This document shows, one piece after another, positions 55,210 through 63,964 of a stretch of 64,000 nucleotides of DNA (positions are counted from its first letter, which is position 1; every line of letters starts with the position of its first letter). A program made the translations under genes and the position numbers. The notes beneath the pieces are model-generated. The model made no database searches. It was given only the letters and a program-made list of their open reading frames with translations, and was not told where the DNA came from. Source of the stretch: Terrabacter aerolatus (GTDB lineage: Bacteria; Actinomycetota; Actinomycetes; Actinomycetales; Dermatophilaceae); the NCBI RefSeq assembly GCF_007991735.1, contig NZ_BJYX01000016.1, positions 46,637-110,636 of the forward strand, in the 5' to 3' direction.

Positions 55210-56132
55210 CGACGCCCACCGACGAGCTGATGGCCACCTGCTGGACGAGCGCGGGCGACGCCGCCTCCGACCGCCCGGACCTGCGCAGCCCGCACACCCT
55301 GCGCGACCGCGTCGAGGCGGTCTCCGCGGCCGGCTACCGGGGCTTCGGCCTGCTGTCCGACGACCTGCCGGCAGCCGTGCAGGACTACGGGCTCAAGGGG
55401 ATCCGTGACCTGCTGGCCGACAACGGGATCGTCCACCTCGAGCTCGAGGGCATCCCCTGGTGGTGGGACGAGGGCGCCCGACGCGCGGAGTCGGACCGCG
55501 TCCGCCACCTCCTCCTCGACGCGGCCGAGGTGCTCGAGCCCCGGCACCTCAAGGTGACCCCCGACGGCGACGACGGGCCGTGGGACCGCGAGGTCTGGGC
55601 GTCGCGGTTCGCCGGGCTCTCCGACCAGGCCGCGGCCGTGGGAGCGCGCCTGGGCATCGAGTTCTTCCCATGGTCCAACCTCAAGACCCTGCACGACGGC
55701 CTGCAGCTCGTCGCCGATGCCGGGCACGAGGCCGGAGGCGTCATCATCGACATGTGGCACGTCGCACGCGCCCACACCCCGGTGGTCGACCTCGCAGCCG
55801 TGCCACTCGACCGCATCGTCGGGGTCGAGCTGAACGACGCCGACGCCGACGTCGTCGGGACCCTCTTCGAGGACACCGTCCACCGCCGCCGGTACTGCGG
55901 CGAGGGCAGCTTCGACCTGACGGGCATGATCACGGCCCTGCGCACCGCCGGCTGGGCTGGGCCCTGGGGCGTCGAGATCCTCTCGGACAAGCACCGCTCC
56001 CTGCCCGTCGGTGAGGCGCTCGAACGCGCCGCCGCGAACGCCAGGATCGTGCTCGACGTGGCCGCCGAGAAACGCGGTTCGTCGGGAATCCGGCCACCAC
56101 TGAAGCCGGCCGGTCCAGTGTTCGCACGGTGA
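55206..56132 (+). CDS. Sugar phosphate isomerase/epimerase-type TIM-barrel protein (IolE/IolH-like)
   Basis: 308 residues of the xylose-isomerase-like AP-endonuclease-2 fold. Metal ligands are seen in GIEFFPWSN (Glu), VIIDMWHVARAH (Asp and His), VGVELNDAD and WGVEILSDKHRSL (Glu). The start ATG overlaps the previous stop (ATGA). Together with the two dehydrogenases it fits an inositol- or sugar-acid-type catabolic series: oxidation, isomerisation/dehydration, reduction. Confidence 0.85.
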   Translation: MTTPTDELMATCWTSAGDAASDRPDLRSPHTLRDRVEAVSAAGYRGFGLLSDDLPAAVQDYGLKGIRDLLADNGIVHLELEGIPWWWDEGARRAESDRVRHLLLDAAEVLEPRHLKVTPDGDDGPWDREVWASRFAGLSDQAAAVGARLGIEFFPWSNLKTLHDGLQLVADAGHEAGGVIIDMWHVARAHTPVVDLAAVPLDRIVGVELNDADADVVGTLFEDTVHRRRYCGEGSFDLTGMITALRTAGWAGPWGVEILSDKHRSLPVGEALERAAANARIVLDVAAEKRGSSGIRPPLKPAGPVFAR

Positions 56133-56149
56133 CGGCCTACGGGTCGCGC

Positions 56150-56190
56150 GGGCTGCAGCACTGGCCATCCGGCGGCCGGTGCTGCAGCCC
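56150..56190. terminator. 12-bp hairpin after the iolG operon
   Basis: GGGCTGCAGCAC pairs perfectly with GTGCTGCAGCCC around a 17-base loop, just after the operon. Confidence 0.7.
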
Positions 56191-56195
56191 TCCCG

Positions 56196-56235
56196 ACGAC
56201 GGACGGCCCGGGCGGGTGCCCGGGCCGTCCGTCGT
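56196..56235. terminator. 18-bp bidirectional hairpin
   Basis: ACGACGGACGGCCCGGGC pairs with its perfect complement around GGGT, 21 bp from the end of the convergent secreted-protein gene. Confidence 0.85.
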
Positions 56236-56255
56236 TGACCAGTCGCGTCAGTGCA

Positions 56256-57449
56256 TCAGGATCGCTTCGTGCTCGTGCCCTGGATGCAGCCGGCGCCCGT
56301 CTTGGCGAAGTCGATGTTGCTGAACTCCTCCTGAGTCAGGTAGTGGCGCTCGTTGATCACCTGGTTGTAGAGCGAGCCGGGGGTCCCCTGCGTCGGCCCG
56401 TACGTGTAGGCGCACTCGTCGCCGTTCTCGTAGCCACTCGCGTCGTACCAGCCCGTGTTCACGTCGGGGTCGGTAGCCGCTTCCATGATCTCGTGGCTCG
56501 TCGGGCTGATCTCGGTGTCGGCGTCAGGGTTGCCGTTCGGGGTCTCGATGACCTTGTGGCCACGGGCCTCGCTACCGCACGTGTAGTGCGTCCCTGAGTG
56601 GTACACCGGGAAGGGCATGTTCGCGTAGACCATGCCATTGGAGTCCTGGCTGTGATACGCGCAGAATGCAGCCGTCGGCTGGTAGTTGATGGTGCACGCA
56701 TTGACGTTGCCGTCCGTCGTCGACCCCGGGCTGAAGCAGCTCTCGACGTGCTTCGGCAGGAACATCACATAGATGTGGCCGTAGTCCCGAGGCAGGTGGC
56801 GGGCCGTGACGACGCTCTCCGTCTCGGCGATGACCTGGGCGTCGTCGATGCACGCGTCATAGCCGGAGTTGTCGGCGTAGATGCCCTGCGTGTCGGTGGA
56901 GGCCACCTGGCAGCCGTCGGCGGGAAGCGCGTTCGTGTCGACCACGGCCCTTCGCACGTCGACGTCGTAGCGGCTCTTGCCGTTGGAGCCGAAGTACTCG
57001 TTGAGGGTGGCGAACACGTTGTTGCGCGAGCCGCTGGCCTCGGAGACGTCCTTGAGGTAGCGGTTGATGATGCCGCCGTAGGCGGGATCCATCGCGTGCC
57101 CCGGGGGCGTCCAGAAGATCGGCGTGATCGTCAGCGGTCCGGTGGAATGCGTCGACATCACCGGGCCACCGTGGTAGATCAGTGGCGGCTTCCCGACCGC
57201 GGGGTCGCTGTCGATGTGGACTGCGCTGGAGTGACCCACGGCGCAGCCGGTGGCGGCAGACACGGCATGGTCGATACCGCCGATCCGACCGACCTTGGAG
57301 GCTCCTGCGCTGGCGCAGCCGCTGGGCGCGGACGTGGGCGTCTGAGCCGACGCGCTGGTGGCGGTCAGGCTCAGGCTCGTCAGGAGGCTCGCTGCCCCGA
57401 CGGCCAGCACGACCGTCAGGCGACGGCGCAGAGGTAGTGCTCTCTTCAC
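56256..57449 (-). CDS. Secreted protein with HExxE motif (EXORDIUM-like fold), copy B
   Basis: A 397-residue exported protein with signal LTVVLAVGAASLLTSLSLTATSASA. It contains VMSTHSTGPLTITPIFWTPP, FATLNEYFGSNGKSRYDV, YGHIYVMFLPKHVESCFSPG, then EISPTSHEIMEAATDPDVNT, GWYDASGYENGDECAYTYGP and a C-terminal Cys. The HExxEAxTDP and ENGDECA run is closer to EXORDIUM/metalloprotease-like families than copy A. The GTG start follows AGGGGA by 8 nt. The two genes share motif order but little else, so divergence is old. Confidence 0.75.
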   Translation of the reverse strand: MKRALPLRRRLTVVLAVGAASLLTSLSLTATSASAQTPTSAPSGCASAGASKVGRIGGIDHAVSAATGCAVGHSSAVHIDSDPAVGKPPLIYHGGPVMSTHSTGPLTITPIFWTPPGHAMDPAYGGIINRYLKDVSEASGSRNNVFATLNEYFGSNGKSRYDVDVRRAVVDTNALPADGCQVASTDTQGIYADNSGYDACIDDAQVIAETESVVTARHLPRDYGHIYVMFLPKHVESCFSPGSTTDGNVNACTINYQPTAAFCAYHSQDSNGMVYANMPFPVYHSGTHYTCGSEARGHKVIETPNGNPDADTEISPTSHEIMEAATDPDVNTGWYDASGYENGDECAYTYGPTQGTPGSLYNQVINERHYLTQEEFSNIDFAKTGAGCIQGTSTKRS

Positions 57450-57793
57450 GGTTGGTTCCCCTTTTGACACGTTCGCGCGGCCATCACACGTCGCGCTGCC
57501 CACCGCCCACGAGAGTGGGCGTCGACGGACACGTTGGCCGTTCGTACTGACCCTGTCAATAGAGGCATAAACATGCTGACCAACGCTTTACTCGGAATTC
57601 GGAGAATGTCCCGTAATTTGCATTTTCTTGTCGAATTCTGTGAATTCTCCGAATGAAAGCAGAGTTTTCCATGTGTGTTCGAGGAGCGCGTTCCCGCGGG
57701 GTAGCAGCGCAGCCCCGCGACCCGGCATACGGTGTCGGGCAGGAGTCTCGGGACGAACGGGCCCGTGACCCAGCCGGATCGGAGCGACGTGAG
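57450..57793. promoter_or_regulatory. AT-rich divergent promoter region with long inverted repeat
   Basis: 344 bp between the secreted-protein gene and the osmC-like gene. ATTCGGAGAAT (57597-57607) and ATTCTCCGAAT (57644-57654) form a perfect 11-bp inverted repeat with a 36-bp AT-rich spacer. On the minus strand a TTGACA box (57554-57559) followed 17 bp later by CAACGT could be the promoter of the secreted-protein gene. Confidence 0.55.
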
Positions 57794-58309
57794 ATGAACC
57801 GTGACGAGCTGCGCGCGGTGCAGGAGCCGCTCAAGGCGCGATACCGCGAGGACCCGGAGTCCGCGGTGCACCCCGTGTCGGCGAGCGCCGTCTTCGGCGA
57901 GCCGGTCACCGTGGAGGTGCCCAGTACCGCGGGCACCGTGCGGGCGGGCCTGCACCCCGCGGCGGGTGGCGACGGCTCGGACGCCTGCTCCGGCGACATG
58001 CTCATGGAGGCCCTCGTGGCGTGCGCCGGCGTCACTCTCCACGCCGTGTCGGTGGCGTTCGGCGTCGAGCTGCGCGACGTGTCGCTGCGGGCCGACGCGA
58101 CGTTCGACGCCCGCGGCACCCTCGGCGTCGACCGGGCCGCCCCCGTCGGCGTGCTCGGCACCCACGTCGTGGCCGAGGTGTCGACCGACGCCGACGACGC
58201 GACCCTGGCCCGGCTCGCTGCCGCGACCGAGCGCTACTGCGTCGTGGGCCAGTCCCTGCGACAGCCGCCGACGATCGAGGTGCGGCGCCGGGCACCGCTG
58301 GAGCGCTAG
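57794..58309 (+). CDS. OsmC-like family protein
   Basis: 171 residues. The central GDGSDACSGDMLMEALVACAGVTLHAVSVAFG carries one or two active-site-like Cys, and the second conserved Cys is in ATERYCVVGQSLRQPPTI. This is the longer YhfA/OsmC-like subgroup rather than Ohr. ATG 57794 gives MNRDELRAV. It lies 9 bp before pta, so the two may be co-transcribed. Confidence 0.87.
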   Translation: MNRDELRAVQEPLKARYREDPESAVHPVSASAVFGEPVTVEVPSTAGTVRAGLHPAAGGDGSDACSGDMLMEALVACAGVTLHAVSVAFGVELRDVSLRADATFDARGTLGVDRAAPVGVLGTHVVAEVSTDADDATLARLAAATERYCVVGQSLRQPPTIEVRRRAPLER

Positions 58310-58318
58310 GTTCGTGCC

Positions 58319-60424
58319 GTGAGCCGAAGCGTCTACGTCGCCTCCCCGGAGGGCCTGACGGGCAAGTCCGCCGTGGCCCTCGGCCTGCTCGACGCGCTGC
58401 TGCGCGAGGTCGGGTCGGTCGGCGTCTACCGCCCGCTGACGACGCTCGGCGGCACCGGTCCCGACGACGAGGTCGACCACATCGTCGAGATGCTGGTCAG
58501 CCAGCCGGGCGTCGACCAGACCTACGACGAGGCCCTCGGCGTCACCTACGCGCAGGCCCACAAGGACCCCGACGAGGCACTGCACCTCATCGTCGAGCGG
58601 TTCGGGGCGCTGAGCGCCCGCTTCGAGGTCGTCATCGTCCTCGGCTCGGACTACACCGACGTCTCGACCGGCACCGAGCTGTCCTTCAACGCCCGCGTCG
58701 CGGCCAACCTCGGCTCGGCGGTCGTGCTCGTCGTGCACGGCCGCGACCGCACGCCCGACCAGATCCGCGTCGCCGCCGACAGCGCCGTCACCGAGCTGCG
58801 CGCCAACCACGCCCAGACCGTCGCCGTCGTCGCCAACCGGGTCGACCCCGACGACCTCGACGAGGTGCGCGCGATGCTGGCGACGCTCCCCTTCCCCGTC
58901 ACGGCGGCCGTCCCCGAGAACCCCCTGCTCTCGGCGCCGAGCTTCCGGGCGCTCGCCGACTCGATCGGGGCGCGGCTCGTGCTCGGCAGCGAGTCCTGGA
59001 TGGACCGCGACAGCCTGGGCCTCGTCGTCGCCGCTATGAGCCTGCCCAACGTGCTCGCCCGGCTCGGCCCCGACGTCACCGTCATCGCGCCGAGCGACCG
59101 CACCGACCTCATCCCGGGACTGCTGCTCGCCCACCAGTCCGGCACCTTCCCGACCCTCGCGGGCATCATCCTCACCGGCGGCTACCCCATCCCCGAGACG
59201 ATCTCGCGCCTGTCGGCGGGAGTGCAGCAGGACCTGCCGATCGCCCTCACCGACGACGGCACCTTCCGCACCGCCGAGCGGCTCATGCAGGTGCGCGGCC
59301 CGATGACGAAGGGCTCGCGCAACAAGATCGAGACGGCGCGAAGGCTCTTCTCCGAGAGCGTCGACCAGGCCGCGCTCCTCGCGGCGATCGACGTGTCGGC
59401 CTCCGAGGTGCGCACGCCCCTGATGTTCGAGTTCCAGCTCATGGAGCGGGCGCGGTCGGACCGCAAGCACATCGTGCTCCCCGAGAGCCAGGACGACCGC
59501 ATCCTCGAGGCGGCCGACATCCTGCTGCGCCGAGGCGTCGCCGACCTGACGCTCCTCGGCGACGAGACCAAGGTGCGGGCCCGCGGCTCCGCGCTCGGCC
59601 TCGACCTCGACGGCGCGGCCGTCGTCTCCCCGACCGAGCCCGAGCTCGTCGAGCGCTTCGCGCAGGAGTATGCCGTCGCGCGCGGTCACAAGGGCATGAC
59701 CCTCGAGCGCGCACGCGAGGTCGTCACCGACATCTCCTACTTCGGCACGATGATGGTGCACCTCGGCCTCGCCGACGGGATGGTGTCCGGCGCCGTCAAC
59801 ACGACGGCGCACACCATCCGGCCCGCGCTCGAGTTCGTCAAGACCGCCGAGGGCGTCAAGACCGTCTCCAGCGTCTTCCTCATGTGCCTCGCCGACCGGG
59901 TGCTCGTCTACGGCGACTGCGCCGTCATCCCGGACCCCACGGCCGAGCAGCTCGCCGACATCGCCATCTCCTCGGCGCAGACGGCCCAGCAGTTCGGCAT
60001 CGAGCCGCGCGTCGCGATGCTCTCCTACTCGACGGGGTCGAGCGGGTCCGGGGCCGAGGTCGAGAAGGTCCGCGCCGCGACGGCGCTCGTGTCCGAACGG
60101 GCGCCGGAGCTCGCGCTGGCCGGCCCGATCCAGTACGACGCGGCCATCGACCCCACCGTCGGTCGGGCCAAGATGCCGGACTCCGACGTGGCCGGCCACG
60201 CCACCGTCTTCGTCTTTCCCGACCTCAACACCGGCAACAACACGTACAAGGCCGTCCAGCGCAGCGCCCACGCCGTCGCGGTGGGGCCCGTCCTCCAGGG
60301 GCTGCGCAAGCCGGTCAACGACCTCTCCCGCGGCGCCCTCGTCGACGACATCGTCAACACCGTCGCCATCACCGCCGTGCAGGCGCAGGGCGTCTCGGCC
60401 GAGCAGCAGGGAAGCACCCCGTGA
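58319..60424 (+). CDS. pta: Phosphate acetyltransferase
   Basis: It converts acetyl-CoA plus phosphate to acetyl phosphate in the acetate pathway. The 701-residue long form has an N-terminal P-loop-like AAA_26/BioD-like domain (SRSVYVASPEGLTGKSAVAL, about 1-230). A DRTGG domain (about 240-330) and the catalytic PTA_PTB domain (about 375-695) follow, the latter with KHIVLPESQDDRILEAADIL, VNTTAHTIRPALEFVKT and MLSYSTGSSGSGAEVEKV. GTG start. Its stop overlaps the ackA start (GTGA). Confidence 0.97.
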   Translation: MSRSVYVASPEGLTGKSAVALGLLDALLREVGSVGVYRPLTTLGGTGPDDEVDHIVEMLVSQPGVDQTYDEALGVTYAQAHKDPDEALHLIVERFGALSARFEVVIVLGSDYTDVSTGTELSFNARVAANLGSAVVLVVHGRDRTPDQIRVAADSAVTELRANHAQTVAVVANRVDPDDLDEVRAMLATLPFPVTAAVPENPLLSAPSFRALADSIGARLVLGSESWMDRDSLGLVVAAMSLPNVLARLGPDVTVIAPSDRTDLIPGLLLAHQSGTFPTLAGIILTGGYPIPETISRLSAGVQQDLPIALTDDGTFRTAERLMQVRGPMTKGSRNKIETARRLFSESVDQAALLAAIDVSASEVRTPLMFEFQLMERARSDRKHIVLPESQDDRILEAADILLRRGVADLTLLGDETKVRARGSALGLDLDGAAVVSPTEPELVERFAQEYAVARGHKGMTLERAREVVTDISYFGTMMVHLGLADGMVSGAVNTTAHTIRPALEFVKTAEGVKTVSSVFLMCLADRVLVYGDCAVIPDPTAEQLADIAISSAQTAQQFGIEPRVAMLSYSTGSSGSGAEVEKVRAATALVSERAPELALAGPIQYDAAIDPTVGRAKMPDSDVAGHATVFVFPDLNTGNNTYKAVQRSAHAVAVGPVLQGLRKPVNDLSRGALVDDIVNTVAITAVQAQGVSAEQQGSTP

Positions 60425-61578
60425 CGCACGCCCCCACCGACCGCCCCGTCCTCGTGCTCAACGCGGGGTCCTCGTCGCTCAAGTACCAGCTCGTCGTCCC
60501 CGAGTCGGGCGAGCTGCGCGCCGCCGGGATCGTCGAGCGCATCGGCGAGTCCGGCAGCGAGGTCGCCGACCACGCGGCCGCGCTCGAGGTGATGGGCGCG
60601 CAGCTGCGCGACGACGGCGTCCACCTCGACGACGTGGCGCTCCGGGCGGTGGGGCACCGGGTCGTCCACGGCGGCCCCGACTTCTCCGCGCCGGTCGTCA
60701 TCGACGACGCGGTGCTCGAGCGCATCCGGCAGCTGAGCGCCCTGGCGCCGCTGCACAACCCGGCCGCCGTCATCGGCATCGAGGCGGCGCGGGGGCGCTT
60801 CGACGTGCCGCACGTCGCGGTCTTCGACACCGCCTTCTTCTCGTCCCTGCCGGCCGAGGCGTCCACGTATGCCGTGCCCCGCGACCTCGCCGCGAAGCAC
60901 TCGATCCGCCGCTACGGCTTCCACGGCACCTCGCACCAGTTCGTCGCGCAGGCGACCGCCGACCTGCTGGGTCGCCCCCTGACCGACCTGCGCCAGGTGA
61001 TCCTCCACCTCGGCAACGGCTGCTCGGCATCCGCTGTCCGCGGCGGGCACGCGGTGGACACCTCGATGGGCCTGACCCCCTTGCAGGGACTCGTCATGGG
61101 TACCCGGTCCGGCGACGTCGACCCCGGACTGCACGCCTACCTCTCCCGCGAGGCGGGGATGTCGATCGACGAGATCGACACGGTCCTCAACAAGAGGTCC
61201 GGCGTGCTCGGGCTCAGCGGGGTCAACGACTTCCGCGAGCTGGTCCACCGGGTCGAGGCGGGTGACGACGCCGCGCGCCTCGCCTTCGACGTCGTCGTCC
61301 ACCGGCTCAAGCACTACGTCGGTGCCTACCTCGCGATCCTCGGCGGTGCCGACGTCCTCGTCTTCACGGCCGGCATCGGCCAGCACTCCGCCCCGGTCCG
61401 GGCGGCCGTCGCCGACGGGCTCGGCGAGCTCGGCATCGCCGTCGACCCGGCACGCAACGGCGACGGGTCGACCGGCGCCCGCATCATCTCCTCCGACGAC
61501 TCCCGGGTCGTCGTGGCCGTCGTGCCGACCGACGAGGAGCTCGCCATCGCCCGGCAGACGGCCGAGCTCGTCGGCTGA
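60421..61578 (+). CDS. ackA: Acetate kinase
   Basis: It forms ATP from acetyl phosphate, the partner of Pta. 385 residues of the ASKHA fold: VLVLNAGSSSLKYQLVVPES (phosphate-1), RAVGHRVVHGG, VAVFDTAFFSSLPAEA, RRYGFHGTSHQFV (catalytic His), VILHLGNGCSASAVRGG and VFTAGIGQHS. GTG start, overlapping pta by 4 bp. Confidence 0.98.
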   Translation: MTHAPTDRPVLVLNAGSSSLKYQLVVPESGELRAAGIVERIGESGSEVADHAAALEVMGAQLRDDGVHLDDVALRAVGHRVVHGGPDFSAPVVIDDAVLERIRQLSALAPLHNPAAVIGIEAARGRFDVPHVAVFDTAFFSSLPAEASTYAVPRDLAAKHSIRRYGFHGTSHQFVAQATADLLGRPLTDLRQVILHLGNGCSASAVRGGHAVDTSMGLTPLQGLVMGTRSGDVDPGLHAYLSREAGMSIDEIDTVLNKRSGVLGLSGVNDFRELVHRVEAGDDAARLAFDVVVHRLKHYVGAYLAILGGADVLVFTAGIGQHSAPVRAAVADGLGELGIAVDPARNGDGSTGARIISSDDSRVVVAVVPTDEELAIARQTAELVG

Positions 61579-61638
61579 CGAGGCGGCACCAGCGCTGCGC
61601 CGTTCGAGGTGTGGTCGGCTCTGACGCCGGCGGGGCGA

Positions 61639-62508
61639 TCACCTCGACGCGTGCTGGGCCTCGAGGTACTCCCGCAGCGAGGTGGGCCGGCGACCGGTCA
61701 GGCGTTCGACGTCGCCGCTCACGCCGTCGAGCTCCCCGGCCGCGACGGCGGTGTAGGTCGAGACCCAGGCATCCACCTGCCAGTCCGGTGCCCCGTAGAC
61801 CGCGCGCGACGCATACGCCTCCTCGAGGGTCTCGTCGTGGAAGCGCACCTCGCGTCCTGTGACGTCGGTGATCGTCTCGGCCATCTCGGCGAACGTCAGG
61901 GACTCCGGCCCGGTCAGGTCGTAGGTCGCACCGGCGTGCGCGTGCGGGTCGAGCAGCACGGCCACGGCGACGCGGGCGATGTCGTCGTGCGAGACGACCG
62001 CGGCGCGGCCCTCACCGGCCGGTCCCCGGACGACCCCGTCGTCACCGACCATGTGGTCCATGAACTCGAGGTAGAGGTTGTCGCGGAGGAAGGTCCACGC
62101 CATCCCCGAGTCACGCAGGTGCTGCTCCGTCGCCGCGTGGTCGCGGGCCAGGGTGAACGTCGCGTCCGGCGCGGCGCCGAAGAACGAGACGTAGACGACC
62201 TGGCGCACGCCGGCCGCCGCGGCCGCGTCCACGAAGGTGCGGTGCTCGTGCAGCCGGTCCTCGCTCTCGGCGGCCGAGACCATGAAGAGCGTCTCGACAC
62301 CCTCGAGCGCCGCTCGGGCCGCATCGGCCTCCCGGTAGCTGCACGGTGCGGCAAGAGAACCCGCAAGGTCAGGGGCCCGCGACACGTCACGCACGAGCAG
62401 ACGCTGCGCCACCCCGCGTCCGGCCAGGTCACGAGCGACGAGACCGCCGAGCCAGCCGGTCGAACCGGTGACGGCGAGGGACGGGGACCCGGTCACGGCA
62501 GCGCTCAT
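61639..62508 (-). CDS. NmrA-like NAD(P)-binding reductase (SDR family)
   Basis: 289 residues. The dinucleotide-binding start is LAVTGSTGWLGGLVARDLAG, followed by GVETLFMVSAAESE, VVYVSFFGAAPDATF and the TFLRDNLYLEFM segment of the quinone reductase/NmrA group. There is no classical SDR Tyr-x3-Lys pair in the usual position, as is typical for this subgroup. It probably reduces quinones or senses NADP(H). It is convergent with ackA, 60 bp apart, and divergent from the AI-2E gene. Confidence 0.88.
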   Translation of the reverse strand: MSAAVTGSPSLAVTGSTGWLGGLVARDLAGRGVAQRLLVRDVSRAPDLAGSLAAPCSYREADAARAALEGVETLFMVSAAESEDRLHEHRTFVDAAAAAGVRQVVYVSFFGAAPDATFTLARDHAATEQHLRDSGMAWTFLRDNLYLEFMDHMVGDDGVVRGPAGEGRAAVVSHDDIARVAVAVLLDPHAHAGATYDLTGPESLTFAEMAETITDVTGREVRFHDETLEEAYASRAVYGAPDWQVDAWVSTYTAVAAGELDGVSGDVERLTGRRPTSLREYLEAQHASR

Positions 62509-62567
62509 CTCCCGAGCGTACGGCGGGTGATCCACCGGAAGGCGGCCACGCGGCATACGGTGTGGTC

Positions 62568-63842
62568 GTGACCGACAACCCCGCCGCCCCCTCCGGCGCG
62601 CCTCGCGAAGCGACCCTGCCCGTCCCCAGGCACGAGGGCGACGCCGACCACCCGCTCACGGACCCCGCGCCGAGCACGAGCGACGAGCTGTCGGGGGTCG
62701 AGGTGTCGGGGGTCGAGGTGTCGGGGGTCGAGTTGTCGGGGGTGGAGGCCGCCGCGGTGCCGGCGAGCATCCGGGTGGCGAGCGAGTGGGCCTGGCGGCT
62801 GCTGCTCATCGGTGCTGCGATCTACCTGCTGTCGATGGTCGTGCGGTCGGTCTCGGAGATCATCGTCCCTGTCGCCATCGCCATCCTGCTGACGGCACTG
62901 CTGCGACCCGTCACGAACTGGCTGCACAGGGCGATGAAGCCGGGGGCCGCGGCCGGGCTGACCGTGCTCGGCACGATCGTGCTCGTCAGCGCCCTCTTCA
63001 CGCTCGTCGGAACGCAGTTCAGCAGCGGCTTCTCCGACCTGACGAACCAGGTCGCCGCCGGTCTCGAGCGCATCCGCGACTGGGTGCGGGCGACGTTCAA
63101 CATCACCGACGCCCAGTTCGACCAGTACTTCAACACGATCCGCGACAAGGTCAGCCAGTCCGGCAACCTCGGCGACACGGCCACGTCCGTCGGGCTCACC
63201 GCCACGCACTTCGTCGCGGGCCTGTTCATCGCGCTGTTCTCGCTCTTCTTCTTCCTCTACGAAGGCCCGCGCATCTGGGGCTGGGTCGTGCGGCTCTTCC
63301 CGCGCGCCACGCGCGGCCACGTCAACTCGTCCGGCTTCATCGCCTGGCACCAGCTGTCGGCGTTCGTGCGCGCGACGATGATCGTGGCCTTCGTCGACGC
63401 CGTCGGCATCTCGGTCGGCGCGGCGATCCTCAAGGTGCCCTTCGCCTTCGCGATCGGCATCCTCGTCTTCATCCTGGCGTTCATCCCGATCGTCGGTGCA
63501 CTGCTCTCCGGCGCCGTGGCGGTCCTGCTCGCCCTCGTGGCCCACGGCCCCGGCGTGGCGCTCATCATGCTCGCGGTCGTCATCGGCGTGCAGCAGGTCG
63601 AGTCGCACGTGCTCCAGCCGTTCCTGCTCGGCAAGGCCGTCAGCGTGCACCCGCTCGCCGTCATCCTCGCCATCGCGACGGGCTCGATCATCGCCGGCAT
63701 CGTCGGTGCGCTCGTCGCCGTTCCCTTCGCGGCCGTGCTCAACGCCGTCGGCAAGCACCTCTTCAGCGACGAGTCCGAGGACGACCTCGACCGCGAGCTC
63801 GAAGCCTCGGCTGACAGCGGAGGAGCCCCAGCCCACGCCTGA
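62568..63842 (+). CDS. AI-2E family membrane transporter
   Basis: A 424-residue membrane protein of the AI-2 exporter (TqsA/PerM) superfamily. The N-terminal 55 residues are cytoplasmic and contain four SGVEV-type repeats. Hydrophobic segments: LLLIGAAIYLLSMVV, IIVPVAIAILLTALL, GLTVLGTIVLVSALF, then a soluble loop, VAGLFIALFSLFFFLYEG and a C-terminal block with LVFILAFIPIVGALLSGAV and IGVQQVESHVLQPFLLGKAV (family signature). The role in this organism is unknown. Start GTG 62568 (62562 possible). Confidence 0.9.
   Translation: MTDNPAAPSGAPREATLPVPRHEGDADHPLTDPAPSTSDELSGVEVSGVEVSGVELSGVEAAAVPASIRVASEWAWRLLLIGAAIYLLSMVVRSVSEIIVPVAIAILLTALLRPVTNWLHRAMKPGAAAGLTVLGTIVLVSALFTLVGTQFSSGFSDLTNQVAAGLERIRDWVRATFNITDAQFDQYFNTIRDKVSQSGNLGDTATSVGLTATHFVAGLFIALFSLFFFLYEGPRIWGWVVRLFPRATRGHVNSSGFIAWHQLSAFVRATMIVAFVDAVGISVGAAILKVPFAFAIGILVFILAFIPIVGALLSGAVAVLLALVAHGPGVALIMLAVVIGVQQVESHVLQPFLLGKAVSVHPLAVILAIATGSIIAGIVGALVAVPFAAVLNAVGKHLFSDESEDDLDRELEASADSGGAPAHA
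62688..62747 (+). repeat. 15-bp minisatellite, four copies
   Basis: Units STGTCGGGGGTSGAG encode four tandem LSGVE/VSGVE repeats in the cytoplasmic head of the AI-2E protein; in-frame length variation is possible. Confidence 0.95.
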
Positions 63843-63845
63843 GCG

Positions 63846-63941
63846 CGCCGCGGCCCCCAAACCGACAGCCCCGGCACCCCAGAACCGCCGCAGACAGCGC
63901 CGCGGCCCCCAAACCGACGGCCCCGGCACCCCAGAACCGCT
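63846..63941. repeat. 44-bp direct repeat
   Basis: Two copies (63846-63889 and 63898-63941) differ at one base; the period is 52 bp. They lie between the AI-2E gene and the next gene, in non-coding sequence rich in CCCC and CCAAACC. Confidence 0.9.
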
Positions 63942-63964
63942 GAACCGCCCCGGGATGTCGGGAG

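Noticed and set aside
57446..60271. A minus-strand open frame of 941 codons opposite osmC-like and pta
   Set aside because: It is antisense to clearly conserved catalytic motifs of Pta, with no recognisable domain.
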